Assembly (NCBI RefSeq): GCF_004348895.1
Contig: NZ_RRZK01000030.1
Coordinates: 186,001 to 250,000, forward strand
Direction of reading: 5' to 3'
DNA from: Pseudomonas vancouverensis
GTDB lineage: Bacteria > Pseudomonadota > Gammaproteobacteria > Pseudomonadales > Pseudomonadaceae
DNA length: 64,000 bases
The position numbers and the translations under genes are program-made. Positions within the stretch are counted from its first letter, which is position 1. The number at the start of each line of letters is the position of its first letter. Of the stretch, positions 1 to 8,645 are shown piece by piece. The notes below the pieces were generated by a model that ran no database searches, was not told the origin of the DNA, and saw only the letters and a list, made by a program, of their open reading frames with translations.

Positions 1-762
1 GTCGAACAGGTCGACGAACAGGAAGGCGAAGATCACGCTGACCAGACCGATGTCCAGTGCGCCCTTGATGTCCAGTTGCATGAAGGTCGGGGCCAGCGAC
101 GGTGGTGCCGACATCACGCCGCCGAACGGGGTGAAACCCAGCACGATGGAGACGATGGTCACCGCCAGGATGCCGATCAGCACCGCGCCGCGCACGGCGA
201 GGGCTTCAAGGCCGACGATCAGGGCAAAACCGATGGTGGCCAGGATCGGCGCCGGCTGTTTCAGGTCACCGAGGCCGACCATGGTCGCCGGGTTGCTGAC
301 CACGATACCCGCGTTGTGCAGGGCGATCAGCGCCAGGAACAGGCCGATACCGGCGGCAATCGCCGAGCGCAGCGGCAACGGGATGCTGTTGATGATCCAT
401 TCACGGATGCGGAAGATCGACAGCAGGAAGAAGCACACCGCCGAAATGAACACCGCCCCCAGCGCCACTTGCCAGGTGTGGCCCATGTGCAGGACCACGG
501 TGTAGGTGAAGAAGGCGTTCAGGCCCATGCCCGGTGCCAGAGCAATCGGGTAGTTGGCGATCAGGCCCATGATCGTCGAGCCGATGGCGGCTGCCAGACA
601 GGTGGCGACGAACACCGCACCCTTGTCCATGCCGGTCTCGCCGAGGATGCTCGGGTTGACGAACAGAATGTAGGCCATGGCCAGGAAGGTCGTGATGCCC
701 GCAAGAATCTCGGTCCGCACGTTGGTGTTGTGTGCCTTGAGTTGAAACAGCCTTTCCAGCAT
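1..762 (-). CDS. NCS2-family purine permease (AzgA-like), C-terminus cut off by window edge
   Basis: The reading frame starts at ATG 762 and stays open to the first base, so only the first 254 residues are present. The translation begins MLERLFQLKAHNTNVRTE and continues as alternating hydrophobic helices. It contains the family signatures GITTFLAMAYILFVNP, an NYPIALAPGMGLNAFF segment, and the late FVDLFD motif at the truncation point. These match the AzgA/PbuG branch of the nucleobase:cation symporter-2 family, inner-membrane proton symporters for adenine, guanine or hypoxanthine. The exact substrate cannot be told from this part. The gene is transcribed away from the small secreted protein at 987, so the two share an upstream region of about 220 bp. 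Confidence 0.9.
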   Translation of the reverse strand, partial: MLERLFQLKAHNTNVRTEILAGITTFLAMAYILFVNPSILGETGMDKGAVFVATCLAAAIGSTIMGLIANYPIALAPGMGLNAFFTYTVVLHMGHTWQVALGAVFISAVCFFLLSIFRIREWIINSIPLPLRSAIAAGIGLFLALIALHNAGIVVSNPATMVGLGDLKQPAPILATIGFALIVGLEALAVRGAVLIGILAVTIVSIVLGFTPFGGVMSAPPSLAPTFMQLDIKGALDIGLVSVIFAFLFVDLFD

Positions 763-986
763 GTCTGCTCCCCGTGGCGCGCCGGGCGCCGTGAATGTAT
801 CGACCTCAACAGCAAAGCACAGACCACAATAAGGTGTCTGGAAATTACTCTGGGTCGGAAAAAGCCGCGCATCATACCAGCAGCGTGGGCTTATGGCTGC
901 TTATGGCGGTGATCGTCGTCGATGTTTTGCAACAAAGCCAAGTAAGCCATACTGCGCGCTGGTTTTTTGGGGTGAATGGGGTTTGC

Positions 987-1433
987 ATGAAAAAGTGTCT
1001 GGTTGCCGTGCTGGGAGCCCTGGCAGCAGTGTTTCTGGGGGCGCAAACCGCCGTGGCGGCATCGGCGCCACCCTTGACGCAACTGAAAGTGCTCAAGGTT
1101 GCGTCGCCGTCCTGTGGTGTTGAAAACATCGAAGACGGGCAGACCCAGACCCGTTGCGATCATAGCGGACCGAACATCACTATTTACGTGCTGGAAGTCG
1201 GTTACGGCCGTGAGCCCCACGTCGATCTGGACGGTTTCGAGATCAACGGCACCCGCACGCCAGTCTGCGCCTTCAAGAACGGCAACCTGACCAGCTGCAA
1301 TCCCGGGGACAAGACTGTTGGCTATTTGTACGCCTTCGACATGGCCGGCAAGCAGGAAGGGACCTTCAGCTTCAGCAACACCTCGATGAATGCGCCGAAC
1401 AACACCCTGTCGACGCAGCTTTACATCAAGTAA
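987..1433 (+). CDS. Small secreted protein of unknown function
   Basis: A 148-residue protein. The first ~25 residues form a classical signal peptide (MKKCLVAVLGAL..., ending near VAASA), so it is probably periplasmic or secreted. The mature part has four cysteines in two pairs (SPSCGVEN/TRCDHSG and TPVCAFK/TSCNPGD), which would suit two disulphides in a beta-rich domain. I chose ATG 987 because the signal peptide starts there; the frame is open further upstream but that part is not protein-like. The size and shape vaguely recall the DUF4354 family, but I cannot confirm this by eye. It stands alone between a divergent permease and a DJ-1-like gene. Confidence 0.75.
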   Translation: MKKCLVAVLGALAAVFLGAQTAVAASAPPLTQLKVLKVASPSCGVENIEDGQTQTRCDHSGPNITIYVLEVGYGREPHVDLDGFEINGTRTPVCAFKNGNLTSCNPGDKTVGYLYAFDMAGKQEGTFSFSNTSMNAPNNTLSTQLYIK

Positions 1434-1501
1434 CCAGCGGGCTCGAACAAGCGCCAGATAAGCTGACTACGCTTAAGGGATCACTCCGTGGATCCTGACC
1501 A

Positions 1502-2053
1502 ATGACCTTTCGAGCCCTGATTGCCCTCGCCGAGGGTATCGACGACCTGCAAACCGTGACCCTGATTGACGTACTGCGCCGTGCCCAGGTGGAAGTGGTG
1601 GTGGCGAGCGTGGAGGGGCGGCGCATGCTCACCTGCGCCCGCGGTACGCGCTTGACTTGCGATGCGATGCTGGTGGACGTGCTGGCGCAACCTTTCGACC
1701 TGATTGCCCTGGCCGGTGGCGATGTCGGCGCGCAGCACCTGGCGGCGCATCAACCGCTGCAACAACTGATCAAGGATCAATCAGCGGCCGGACGCCTGTT
1801 CGCCGGTATCGCCGAGGCGCCTGCCGTGGCGCTGCAAGCCTTTGGTGTATTACGGCAACGGCGCATGACTTGCCTGCCTTCGGCCAGCCACCAGCTGTCG
1901 GGTTGTACGTTTGTCGACCAGCCGGTGGTGGTCGATGGCAACTGCATCACCGCCCAGGGGTCTGCCGCCGCGCTGACCTTTGCCCTTACGCTGGTGGAAC
2001 AGCTTTGCGGCAAGGCCTCGCGGGCGGCGGTGGCGGCGCAACTGTCGGTTTGA
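1502..2053 (+). CDS. DJ-1/PfpI (YajL-like) family protein lacking the nucleophilic cysteine
   Basis: A 183-residue protein with the DJ-1 Rossmann-like fold signatures. The N-terminal ALIALAEGIDDLQTV carries the conserved Glu that normally activates the nucleophile. Later come FDLIALAGGDVGAQHL and the glycine/serine-rich CITAQGSAAALTFALTLVE segment. The usual nucleophile elbow AAICA(A/G)P reads AGIAEAP here, so the reactive cysteine is Ala and the next residue is Glu. Other cysteines exist but none sits at the elbow. Canonical members act as chaperones, deglycases or redox sensors; without the cysteine this protein may be non-catalytic. It ends just before a convergent MFS gene. Confidence 0.85.
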   Translation: MTFRALIALAEGIDDLQTVTLIDVLRRAQVEVVVASVEGRRMLTCARGTRLTCDAMLVDVLAQPFDLIALAGGDVGAQHLAAHQPLQQLIKDQSAAGRLFAGIAEAPAVALQAFGVLRQRRMTCLPSASHQLSGCTFVDQPVVVDGNCITAQGSAAALTFALTLVEQLCGKASRAAVAAQLSV

Positions 2054-2058
2054 CGAGG

Positions 2059-3297
2059 TCAGACCTTCGCCTCTTCCTTCGGTACATGCATCCGGTCGCG
2101 ATTGGCCAGGGTCGGGAAAAGCTTGATCCAGACACCCGTCACCACCAGCGTGCCAATCCCGCCCATGACCACCGCCGGCACCGTACCGAACCAGTGCGCG
2201 GTCAGGCCTGATTCGAATTCGCCCAACTGGTTGGAAGCGCCGATGAACAGGCCGTTCACGGCGCTGACCCGGCCGCGCATTTCGTCCGGGGTTTCCAGTT
2301 GTACGAACGAGGCGCGGATCACCATGCTGATCATGTCGGCCGCACCCAGCACGACCAGCACCGCGAGGGAAAACCAGAACGAAGTCGACAGACCGAAGGC
2401 GATAGTGGCCACGCCGAAGATACCGACGGCGGTGAACATCACCCGTCCGACGTTGCGTTCCACGGCAAACCGCGCCAGGAACAGCGACATCAGCAGTGCG
2501 CCTACCGCCGGTGCCGAACGCAGCAGGCCCAGGCCCCAGGGGCCGGTCAGCAGGATGTCCTTGGCAAATACCGGCAACAGCGCCGTGGCCCCGCCCAGCA
2601 AAACGGCGAACAGATCGAGGGAAATGGCCCCGAGGATTTCCGGGCGGCTGCGGATGAAGCGAATCCCCGCCAGCAGCGAATCCAGTGTGGCCTTGCCTTT
2701 GTTCAGTGGCGTCTGGCGGGCCGGCAGGTTGAGCATCAGCGAGCAGGCAATCACGTACAGCAGCACGGTCGGGCCGTACACCCAGACACTGCCGAAGGCG
2801 TAAAGCAGACCACCGAGGGCCGGCGCGACGATGGTTGCCGACTGCTGCGCCGATTGCGCGGCGGCGACTGCACGAGGAAACAGCGCGGTGGGCACGATGC
2901 TGGGCAACAGCGCCTGGGTGGTTGGCATCTCGAAGGAGCGTGCAGCGCCAAGCAGGAAGGCCAGGATGAAGATCATTTCCCGGGTGACATGCCCGGTGGC
3001 GCCACCGATGGCCAGCGACAGGGCGATCAGTGCCTGCAGCGACTGGCAGATCGCAGCGACCCAGCGTCGGTCATAGCGATCGGCAACGTGCCCGGTGTGC
3101 AGCATGAACAGCACGCGCGGAGCAAACTCGACCAGGCCAACCAGGCCCAGGTCAAGCACGCTGCCGGTCAACTGGTAGAGGTTCCAGCCGATGGCCACCG
3201 TGAGCATCTGAAAGCCGCTGGCGGTAAAGATCCGGGCGAACCAGAACGCGAGGAAAGGGCGGTGGTGACGTAACAGCAAGGGCTCTTGGCTGGGCAT
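2059..3297 (-). CDS. MFS transporter, EntS-like (MFS_3 type)
   Basis: A 412-residue inner-membrane protein with about twelve hydrophobic segments. It has the MFS loop 2-3 signature GHVADRYDRRWV (around residues 68-80), an AARSFEMPTTQALLP segment, and in the C-terminal half LETPDEMRGRVSAVNGLFIGASNQLGE. The last feature is typical of the MFS_3/EntS exporters related to enterobactin export and drug efflux. The substrate cannot be read from the sequence. No siderophore or drug genes lie next to it. It is convergent with the DJ-1-like gene; its promoter lies in the region holding a REP pair and the cio regulatory site. Confidence 0.88.
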   Translation of the reverse strand: MPSQEPLLLRHHRPFLAFWFARIFTASGFQMLTVAIGWNLYQLTGSVLDLGLVGLVEFAPRVLFMLHTGHVADRYDRRWVAAICQSLQALIALSLAIGGATGHVTREMIFILAFLLGAARSFEMPTTQALLPSIVPTALFPRAVAAAQSAQQSATIVAPALGGLLYAFGSVWVYGPTVLLYVIACSLMLNLPARQTPLNKGKATLDSLLAGIRFIRSRPEILGAISLDLFAVLLGGATALLPVFAKDILLTGPWGLGLLRSAPAVGALLMSLFLARFAVERNVGRVMFTAVGIFGVATIAFGLSTSFWFSLAVLVVLGAADMISMVIRASFVQLETPDEMRGRVSAVNGLFIGASNQLGEFESGLTAHWFGTVPAVVMGGIGTLVVTGVWIKLFPTLANRDRMHVPKEEAKV

Positions 3298-3416
3298 CTG
3301 CGGGTAAATCTGGGAGAGGGGAATGGCGAGATTATCATCAAGCTGTAACAGGAAGTTGCCATGACAGAAAATTTAGATAGCTAGACACTCATCTCGCCAA
3401 CGCTCGTTTCTCCCCG

Positions 3417-3507
3417 GCAGGAGCAAGCCTGCTCGCGATGGCGATATACCAGTCATTGAACTCATAGCCTGAAACACCGCCTCGCGAGCAGGCTCGCTCC
3501 TGCAGGG
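3417..3507. repeat. REP doublet (REPIN-type inverted pair)
   Basis: Two copies of the Pseudomonas REP motif in inverted orientation. The left copy reads GCAGGAGCAAGCCTGCTCGC and the right copy GCGAGCAGGCTCGCTCCTGC, separated by about 40 bp of unrelated sequence. It lies between the MFS gene promoter and the cio regulatory region. Confidence 0.85.
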
Positions 3508-3606
3508 ATATGTTTCTGCCTGTAACTCCAGCCATGAGGCAACTTGTCACGCGGCAAAAGACCACGCGGTTCATCCCCGAAATTGGGACTACTCTTTCAA
3601 CGTTGA

Positions 3607-3620
3607 TTGATCCAGATCAA
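3607..3620. promoter_or_regulatory. Anr/FNR box upstream of cioAB
   Basis: TTGATCCAGATCAA is an exact match to the Anr/FNR consensus TTGAT-N4-ATCAA, about 160 bp upstream of the cioA start. In P. aeruginosa Anr represses the cyanide-insensitive oxidase at low oxygen. The site therefore suggests oxygen control of this operon; whether it activates or represses here is inference. The 483-bp gene-free stretch from 3298 to 3780 otherwise holds only the REP doublet. Confidence 0.85.
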
Positions 3621-3780
3621 AACCCCGAAAGGCGTTGATCCGGCGGCCATCTGGCCAGACTCCCTGCGTTGCGATGCGTGCAAAAAAAACAACAAACAGG
3701 ATTCGCCACACTCCATATCCGTGGGGGCCGTGGGTGCAGGCTTCCAGCCAGCAGCCGTATTACCTGACAGAGGAAGACTT

Positions 3781-5223
3781 ATGTTCGGTTTAGAGGCACT
3801 TGATCTCGCCCGAATTCAGTTCGCGTTCACCATCTCGTTCCACATCCTGTTTCCGGCCATCACCATCGGCCTGGCGAGCTACCTGGCGGTACTCGAAGGC
3901 CTGTGGCTGAAAACCCACAACGATACCTACCGTGACCTCTACCACTTCTGGTCGAAGATCTTTGCCGTCAACTTCGGCATGGGTGTGGTTTCCGGATTGG
4001 TCATGGCCTACCAGTTTGGTACCAACTGGAGCCGATTCTCCGACTTCGCCGGTTCCGTGACCGGCCCACTGTTGACCTATGAAGTGCTGACAGCCTTCTT
4101 CCTTGAAGCCGGATTCCTCGGCGTCATGCTGTTCGGCTGGAACAAGGTCGGGCGTGGCCTGCACTTTTTCTCCACGGTGATGGTGGCCATCGGCACTTTG
4201 ATCTCGACGTTCTGGATTCTCGCCTCCAACAGCTGGATGCAGACCCCGCAGGGTTTCGAAATCGTCAACGGTCAGGTGATTCCCACCGACTGGCTGGCGA
4301 TCATCTTCAACCCTTCATTCCCTTATCGCCTGATGCACATGGCCACGGCGGCCTTTGTCGCCACGGCATTCTTCGTCGGCTCCTCGGCGGCCTGGCACCT
4401 GTTGCGCGGCAAGGACAACCCGGCGATTCGCAAAATGCTTTCGATGGCCATGTGGATGGCCCTGATCGTCGCCCCGATCCAGGCGGTAATCGGTGACTTC
4501 CACGGTCTCAATACCCTTGAGCATCAACCGGCGAAAATCGCCGCGATCGAAGGTCACTGGGAAAACAAGGGCAACGAGGCAACGCCATTGATCCTGTTCG
4601 GCTGGCCGGACATGAAAGAAGAGCGGACCAAGTACGCCGTGGAAATTCCCTACCTGGGCAGCCTGATCCTGACCCACTCGCTGGACAAACAGGTGCCGGC
4701 GCTCAAGGAGTTCCCGCCTGAGGACCGGCCGAACTCGACCATCGTGTTCTGGTCGTTCCGGATCATGGTCGGCCTGGGTTTCCTGATGATCTTCACCGGC
4801 TTGTGGAGCCTGTGGCTGCGCAAGCGCGACACGCTGTATACCTCGCGGCCGTTCCTGTACCTGACATTGTGGATGGGGCCGTCCGGGCTGATCGCGATTC
4901 TGGCGGGCTGGTTCACCACTGAAATCGGCCGTCAGCCGTGGGTGGTCTACGGGCTGATGCGCACGGCGGATGCGTCCTCCAACCACAGCTTCATGCAAAT
5001 GAGCATTACCCTGATCCTGTTCGTTGTGGTGTATTTCGCCCTGTTCGGTGCAGGTCTCGGCTACATGATGCGCCTGGTGCGCAAAGGGCCGAAAACCAAT
5101 GAAGGTGCCGAGAGCAATCACGGCGGCCCTGGCCAGAAACGTACGCCGGCCCGTCCGCTGTCCGCCGCCGACGACGATGGCGCCGAGAGCGAAAGCGACC
5201 ACAGCCTGACCAAGGAGATTTGA
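3781..5223 (+). CDS. cioA: Cyanide-insensitive terminal oxidase subunit I (CydA family)
   Basis: A 480-residue multi-pass subunit of a bd-type quinol oxidase, which oxidises ubiquinol and reduces oxygen to water in the inner membrane. The haem b ligands His21 (in TISFHILFP) and His186 (in PYRLMHMATA) are present. The quinol-site Lys252 and Glu257 lie in AKIAAIEGHW, and the GRQPW motif follows. The Q-loop is short, which marks the cyanide-insensitive (CIO) branch rather than classical CydA. ATG 3781 is chosen because GAGGAAG precedes it and MFGLEALDLARIQF is the family N-terminus; the open frame further upstream is not coding. It is followed after 3 bp by cioB. Confidence 0.96.
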   Translation: MFGLEALDLARIQFAFTISFHILFPAITIGLASYLAVLEGLWLKTHNDTYRDLYHFWSKIFAVNFGMGVVSGLVMAYQFGTNWSRFSDFAGSVTGPLLTYEVLTAFFLEAGFLGVMLFGWNKVGRGLHFFSTVMVAIGTLISTFWILASNSWMQTPQGFEIVNGQVIPTDWLAIIFNPSFPYRLMHMATAAFVATAFFVGSSAAWHLLRGKDNPAIRKMLSMAMWMALIVAPIQAVIGDFHGLNTLEHQPAKIAAIEGHWENKGNEATPLILFGWPDMKEERTKYAVEIPYLGSLILTHSLDKQVPALKEFPPEDRPNSTIVFWSFRIMVGLGFLMIFTGLWSLWLRKRDTLYTSRPFLYLTLWMGPSGLIAILAGWFTTEIGRQPWVVYGLMRTADASSNHSFMQMSITLILFVVVYFALFGAGLGYMMRLVRKGPKTNEGAESNHGGPGQKRTPARPLSAADDDGAESESDHSLTKEI

Positions 5224-5226
5224 ATC

Positions 5227-6234
5227 ATGGGTATTGATCTTCCGCTGATCTGGGCCGTGATCATCATCTTCGGCATCATGATGTACGTGGTCATGGACGG
5301 TTTTGACCTGGGTATCGGCATTCTCTTCCCGTTCATACCGGGCAAGACCGATCGTGACGTGATGATGAACACGGTCGCCCCGGTCTGGGACGGCAACGAA
5401 ACCTGGCTGGTGCTGGGGGGCGCGGCGCTGTTCGGCGCCTTCCCGCTGGCTTACTCGGTGGTGCTCTCGGCGTTGTACCTGCCGTTGATCCTGATGCTGG
5501 TCGGCTTGATTTTCCGTGGCGTGGCGTTCGAGTTCCGCTTCAAAGCCAAGGATGACAAGCGTCACCTGTGGGACAAGGCTTTTATCGGTGGCTCCATCAC
5601 CGCGACCTTCTTTCAGGGGGTGGCTCTGGGGGCGTTCATCGATGGCTTGCCGGTGGTCAACCGGCAGTTCGCCGGTGGTTCACTGGATTGGCTGACACCT
5701 TTCACGATGTTCTGTGGTGCGGCACTGGTGGTGGCCTATGCGTTGCTCGGTTGCACCTGGCTGATCATGAAGACCGAAGGCAAGTTGCAGGAACAGATGC
5801 ACGACCTGGCACGGCCCTTGGCCTTTGTGCTGCTGGCGGTGATCGGCATCGTCAGCATCTGGACGCCGATTGCCCATGCAGAAATCGCGGCACGCTGGTT
5901 CACAATGCCCAACCTGTTCTGGTTCATGCCGGTGCCGATCCTGGTCCTGGTGACCATGTACGGCCTGATTCGCGCGGTGGCACGTAATGCGCACTACACG
6001 CCGTTCCTGTTGACCCTGGTGCTGATTTTCCTCGGTTACAGCGGGTTGGGCATCAGCCTGTGGCCGAACATCATCCCTCCGTCGATCTCGATCTGGGACG
6101 CCGCCGCGCCGCCGCAAAGTCAGGGCTTCATGCTGGTGGGGACGCTGTTCATCATTCCGTTCATCCTGGGCTACACCTTCTGGAGCTACTACGTGTTCCG
6201 CGGCAAGGTCACCCACGAAGACGGCTACCACTAG
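5227..6234 (+). CDS. cioB: Cyanide-insensitive terminal oxidase subunit II (CydB family)
   Basis: A 335-residue membrane protein with about nine transmembrane segments. It starts MGIDLPLIWAVIIIFGIMMY and has the CydB motifs VMDGFDLGIG and APVWDGNETWLVLGG near the N-terminus. It pairs with subunit I to form the haem-bearing oxidase. The start lies 3 bp after the cioA stop, with AAGGAG just before it, so the two are translationally linked. It is followed by a single REP and the third small subunit gene. Confidence 0.96.
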   Translation: MGIDLPLIWAVIIIFGIMMYVVMDGFDLGIGILFPFIPGKTDRDVMMNTVAPVWDGNETWLVLGGAALFGAFPLAYSVVLSALYLPLILMLVGLIFRGVAFEFRFKAKDDKRHLWDKAFIGGSITATFFQGVALGAFIDGLPVVNRQFAGGSLDWLTPFTMFCGAALVVAYALLGCTWLIMKTEGKLQEQMHDLARPLAFVLLAVIGIVSIWTPIAHAEIAARWFTMPNLFWFMPVPILVLVTMYGLIRAVARNAHYTPFLLTLVLIFLGYSGLGISLWPNIIPPSISIWDAAAPPQSQGFMLVGTLFIIPFILGYTFWSYYVFRGKVTHEDGYH

Positions 6235-6250
6235 GCCCTATTTCCCAAAC

Positions 6251-6298
6251 CTGTGGGAGCGAGCTTGCTCGCGATGGCGTCCTGATAGACGCCATCAA
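6251..6298. repeat. Single REP element inside the cio operon
   Basis: CTGTGGGAGCGAGCTTGCTC followed by GCGATGGCGT is a single Pseudomonas REP. An adjoining short inverted repeat GATGGCGT/ACGCCATC follows it. It sits in the 84-bp gap between cioB and the small DUF2474 gene and could alter read-through or mRNA decay between them. Confidence 0.8.
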
Positions 6299-6318
6299 CC
6301 TGCACTGGAGGATCGAAA

Positions 6319-6486
6319 ATGAACGGCAAACATTCCCTGCACGACATTGAGGAAGCCGAAAAAAAGCCGCTGTGGCAGCGGCTCGGCTGGTTGGCCATGA
6401 TCTGGGTGGGCAGCGTGGGCGCGCTGTTCATTGTTGCCAGCATCATGCGCATGTTCATGAACGCCGCGGGCCTGACCACGCATTGA
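6319..6486 (+). CDS. Small DUF2474 membrane protein, probable third subunit of the cio oxidase
   Basis: A 55-residue protein, starting MNGKHSLHDIEEAEKKPLWQ, with a single transmembrane helix (roughly residues 25-48) and the LWQRLGWLAMIWVGSVGAL pattern of DUF2474. Genes of this family commonly lie directly behind cioAB and are thought to be accessory subunits comparable to CydX or CydS of bd oxidases; the role here is inferred from position and topology. GGAGGATCG precedes the ATG. A good rho-independent terminator follows at once, so this is the last gene of the operon. Confidence 0.85.
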   Translation: MNGKHSLHDIEEAEKKPLWQRLGWLAMIWVGSVGALFIVASIMRMFMNAAGLTTH

Positions 6487-6518
6487 TCATCCCGTCCCGC
6501 GTCGTTGGACGCGGTTTC

Positions 6519-6546
6519 AAACCCTCCTGACGGAGGGTTTTTTTTG
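6519..6546 (+). terminator. Rho-independent terminator of the cio operon
   Basis: The stem AACCCTCC/GGAGGGTT with loop TGAC is followed by eight T residues, about 30 bp after the DUF2474 stop. Confidence 0.9.
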
Positions 6547-6550
6547 CCCG

Positions 6551-7675
6551 TTACTTGCGCGCTTTGAGAATGACGAACTTCGGATTGGCGGCCACTTGTT
6601 CAACGCCACGGAACAACCGCGCCAGTTTGCTGTGATAACCCAGGTGGCGGTTGCCGACGATGTACAGCGCGCCGCCCACGACCAGCGCTTCCCGGGCCTG
6701 CTGGAACATGCGCCAGGCAAGGAAGTCGCCGACCACCTGTTGTTGGTGAAAGGGCGGATTGCACAGCACCACGTCCAGCGATTGTGCTTCCTGCCCGGCC
6801 AGGCCATCGCCGGCTCGAACGATCACGTCCCGCTCGCCCATCGCCGCTCGCCAGTTTTCGCTGGCCGATTGCACGGCCATGAAGGATTCATCCACCAGTG
6901 TGTAATGGGCTTCGGGGTTCTGCAAGGCGCTGGCGATCGCCAGCACGCCGTTGCCGCAACCGAGGTCGGCGACCCGGGCGGTACCGAGATTTTTCGGCAG
7001 ATGTGGCAAAAATGCGCGAGTGCCGATGTCCAGGCCCTCGCGGCAAAAGACGTTGGCGTGGTTGAGCAACTCGATGGCCGGATCGTCGAGTGTGTAGCGT
7101 GTCGGATAGGGCGATGTTGCCGGGGCTTTGTCTTGTGCCGTGGCGATCAGCAATCGCGCCTTTTTCACCGCCAACGAGGCTTGCACAGGACCGATGTAGC
7201 GCTCCAGCAAATCACCGGCGGCCCGTGGCAGATGCTTGATCATGGCGCCGGCAATGACCTGGGCACCCGGCGCCAGTTGGCCTTGCAGGCGGATCAGTTG
7301 CTCTTCAAGTAGCGCCAGGGTTTTCGGTACGCGCACCAGCACCCGGTCAAAGGGGCCGACCGGCGGTTCACTGGCCGGCACAAAAGGGACCGCATCAAAC
7401 GCCAGGCTGTTGCGCACCAGGTTTTTCTCCAGTCCCTGAAAAGCGAGGAAAGAGTCGCCGCTGCTGGTCACCTGAACTTTGCCTTCCAGGCTGGCCGCCA
7501 GGCCGCCAAAACTGTCATTGAGCACCAACACCCGGGTATCCGCGGCCAGTGGCTGTTCGGCCAGGTGATTGAGCAGGTACTCATCGGCCGCATCGAAAGC
7601 TTGCAGGGGTTCATTCTGTTGCTCGGGCTGGCGGATCAGGTCGAGGCTGGCGAAGGGTGTTTCGAGCAAAGGCAT
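6551..7675 (-). CDS. rlmG: 23S rRNA (guanine(1835)-N2)-methyltransferase
   Basis: A 374-residue SAM-dependent methyltransferase that modifies G1835 of 23S rRNA. It has two tandem Rossmann-like halves, the N-terminal one catalytically degenerate. The C-terminal domain holds the SAM-binding motif VADLGCGNGVLAIA and the catalytic NPPFHQ motif typical of base N2-methyltransferases (RlmG/RsmC group). Length and the C-terminal RHLGYHSKLARLF segment fit RlmG rather than RsmC. It is convergent with the cio operon and has no operon partners. Confidence 0.93.
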   Translation of the reverse strand: MPLLETPFASLDLIRQPEQQNEPLQAFDAADEYLLNHLAEQPLAADTRVLVLNDSFGGLAASLEGKVQVTSSGDSFLAFQGLEKNLVRNSLAFDAVPFVPASEPPVGPFDRVLVRVPKTLALLEEQLIRLQGQLAPGAQVIAGAMIKHLPRAAGDLLERYIGPVQASLAVKKARLLIATAQDKAPATSPYPTRYTLDDPAIELLNHANVFCREGLDIGTRAFLPHLPKNLGTARVADLGCGNGVLAIASALQNPEAHYTLVDESFMAVQSASENWRAAMGERDVIVRAGDGLAGQEAQSLDVVLCNPPFHQQQVVGDFLAWRMFQQAREALVVGGALYIVGNRHLGYHSKLARLFRGVEQVAANPKFVILKARK

Positions 7676-7849
7676 GGGGCGGGGCTCTGGGAGGTCAACG
7701 GGTGTCCGCTGCCCGGGGGCGTTGTAGCGGGCTGGGCCATCTGAGTGAACTGCGTCGCGACTGTCTACACGTCATCACTCGGGAGGTGGCGCAAATGTTA
7801 CGTTTTTTTCGAAGGGATTACCCGCAGGTTTTCCGGGGTTCGAGGGTTT

Positions 7850-8563
7850 TCAGATGGTTCCGGACCTTGCTGCAGCGATCACTGCGGCAATTTTGTTGGT
7901 GACGCCGAGTTTTTCGATGGCCCTGTGCACATGAAAGTTGATGGTGCGCTCGCTCAAACTGAGGATCCTGGCGATTTCGTAGGCGGTTTTTCCGTCAGCT
8001 GACAGCTTCAACACTTCGACTTCTCGCCCTGACAATGCCGGGTGTTGCGGCCTTACGGGTTTCTTGGGCTGGTCGTGAGTCGCCAGAGCGTGCAGGTGCC
8101 GACAGATGAACACCGTGAAACCCAGGTTCTCGTACAGCTCGTAGGCTGAAATCGGGCAATGGCTTCGGGCCAGACTCAGGATGCTGCACAAACCTCTATC
8201 TTCGTCGTTGATGGTTTGTGACCAGCCATGTGACAGACCTTGTTGTTGCATCATTGTCCAGAGCCATGGCGTATCGAAAAAAAGCTCTTCGCTCCAGAGC
8301 AGCGGCAGTGCTGAATGATTGCAATGAGCTACTATTGGATCAAGGTGGCCGGTATTGTTTAGTTCATATTGCTTGTTCCACTCATGAGGGAAGTTGTTCA
8401 GATTGACAGCGTGATGACCCATATCATTGAGATTGGACGTAACTGAGAATGCGCAGAATTTGTATCCAAGGTTTCTGATGAAGTTAAGTGATATTCGGTA
8501 GGCTGTATTGATTTCCTGAGTATTTGCCAGTTGTCTCAATTGTGATTCTTTCCAGATTTCCAT
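7850..8563 (-). CDS. ppoR: LuxR-family orphan (solo) quorum-sensing regulator, PpoR-like
   Basis: A 237-residue regulator with an N-terminal autoinducer-binding domain and a C-terminal LuxR helix-turn-helix (LSGREVEVLKLSADGKTAYE onward). The residues that contact acyl-homoserine lactones in TraR and LasR are all present: Trp62, Tyr66, Asp75-Pro76 and Trp90, with a Gly at 113. It should therefore still be able to bind an AHL. No luxI synthase lies in the window, so it is a LuxR solo. Position next to a ferredoxin reductase, mscL and radA matches, as I recall, ppoR of P. putida. AGGGG precedes the ATG. It is divergent from fpr. Confidence 0.85.
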   Translation of the reverse strand: MEIWKESQLRQLANTQEINTAYRISLNFIRNLGYKFCAFSVTSNLNDMGHHAVNLNNFPHEWNKQYELNNTGHLDPIVAHCNHSALPLLWSEELFFDTPWLWTMMQQQGLSHGWSQTINDEDRGLCSILSLARSHCPISAYELYENLGFTVFICRHLHALATHDQPKKPVRPQHPALSGREVEVLKLSADGKTAYEIARILSLSERTINFHVHRAIEKLGVTNKIAAVIAAARSGTI

Positions 8564-8597
8564 ATTTATCCCCTGCTGCTTCGTCCGGGTGCAAACT

Positions 8598-8645
8598 TGG
8601 ATCCGAGATCCAGCACGTCCCGAGTGTAGGATAATTCCTAGGAAT
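8598..8645. promoter_or_regulatory. Two inverted repeats in the ppoR/fpr divergent region (candidate operators)
   Basis: TGGATC-CGA-GATCCA (8598-8612) and the perfect 12-bp palindrome ATTCCTAGGAAT (8634-8645) lie 35-82 bp upstream of the ppoR start in an AT-rich 300-bp divergent gap. Neither matches a standard lux box exactly. They are candidate sites for autoregulation; no other coding potential was seen in the gap. Confidence 0.35.

Noticed and set aside
76..912. Long plus-strand open frame rich in His, Arg, Asp and Gln
   Set aside because: It is the antisense of the NCS2 permease gene; the composition is that of a GC-rich shadow frame and there is no ribosome site.
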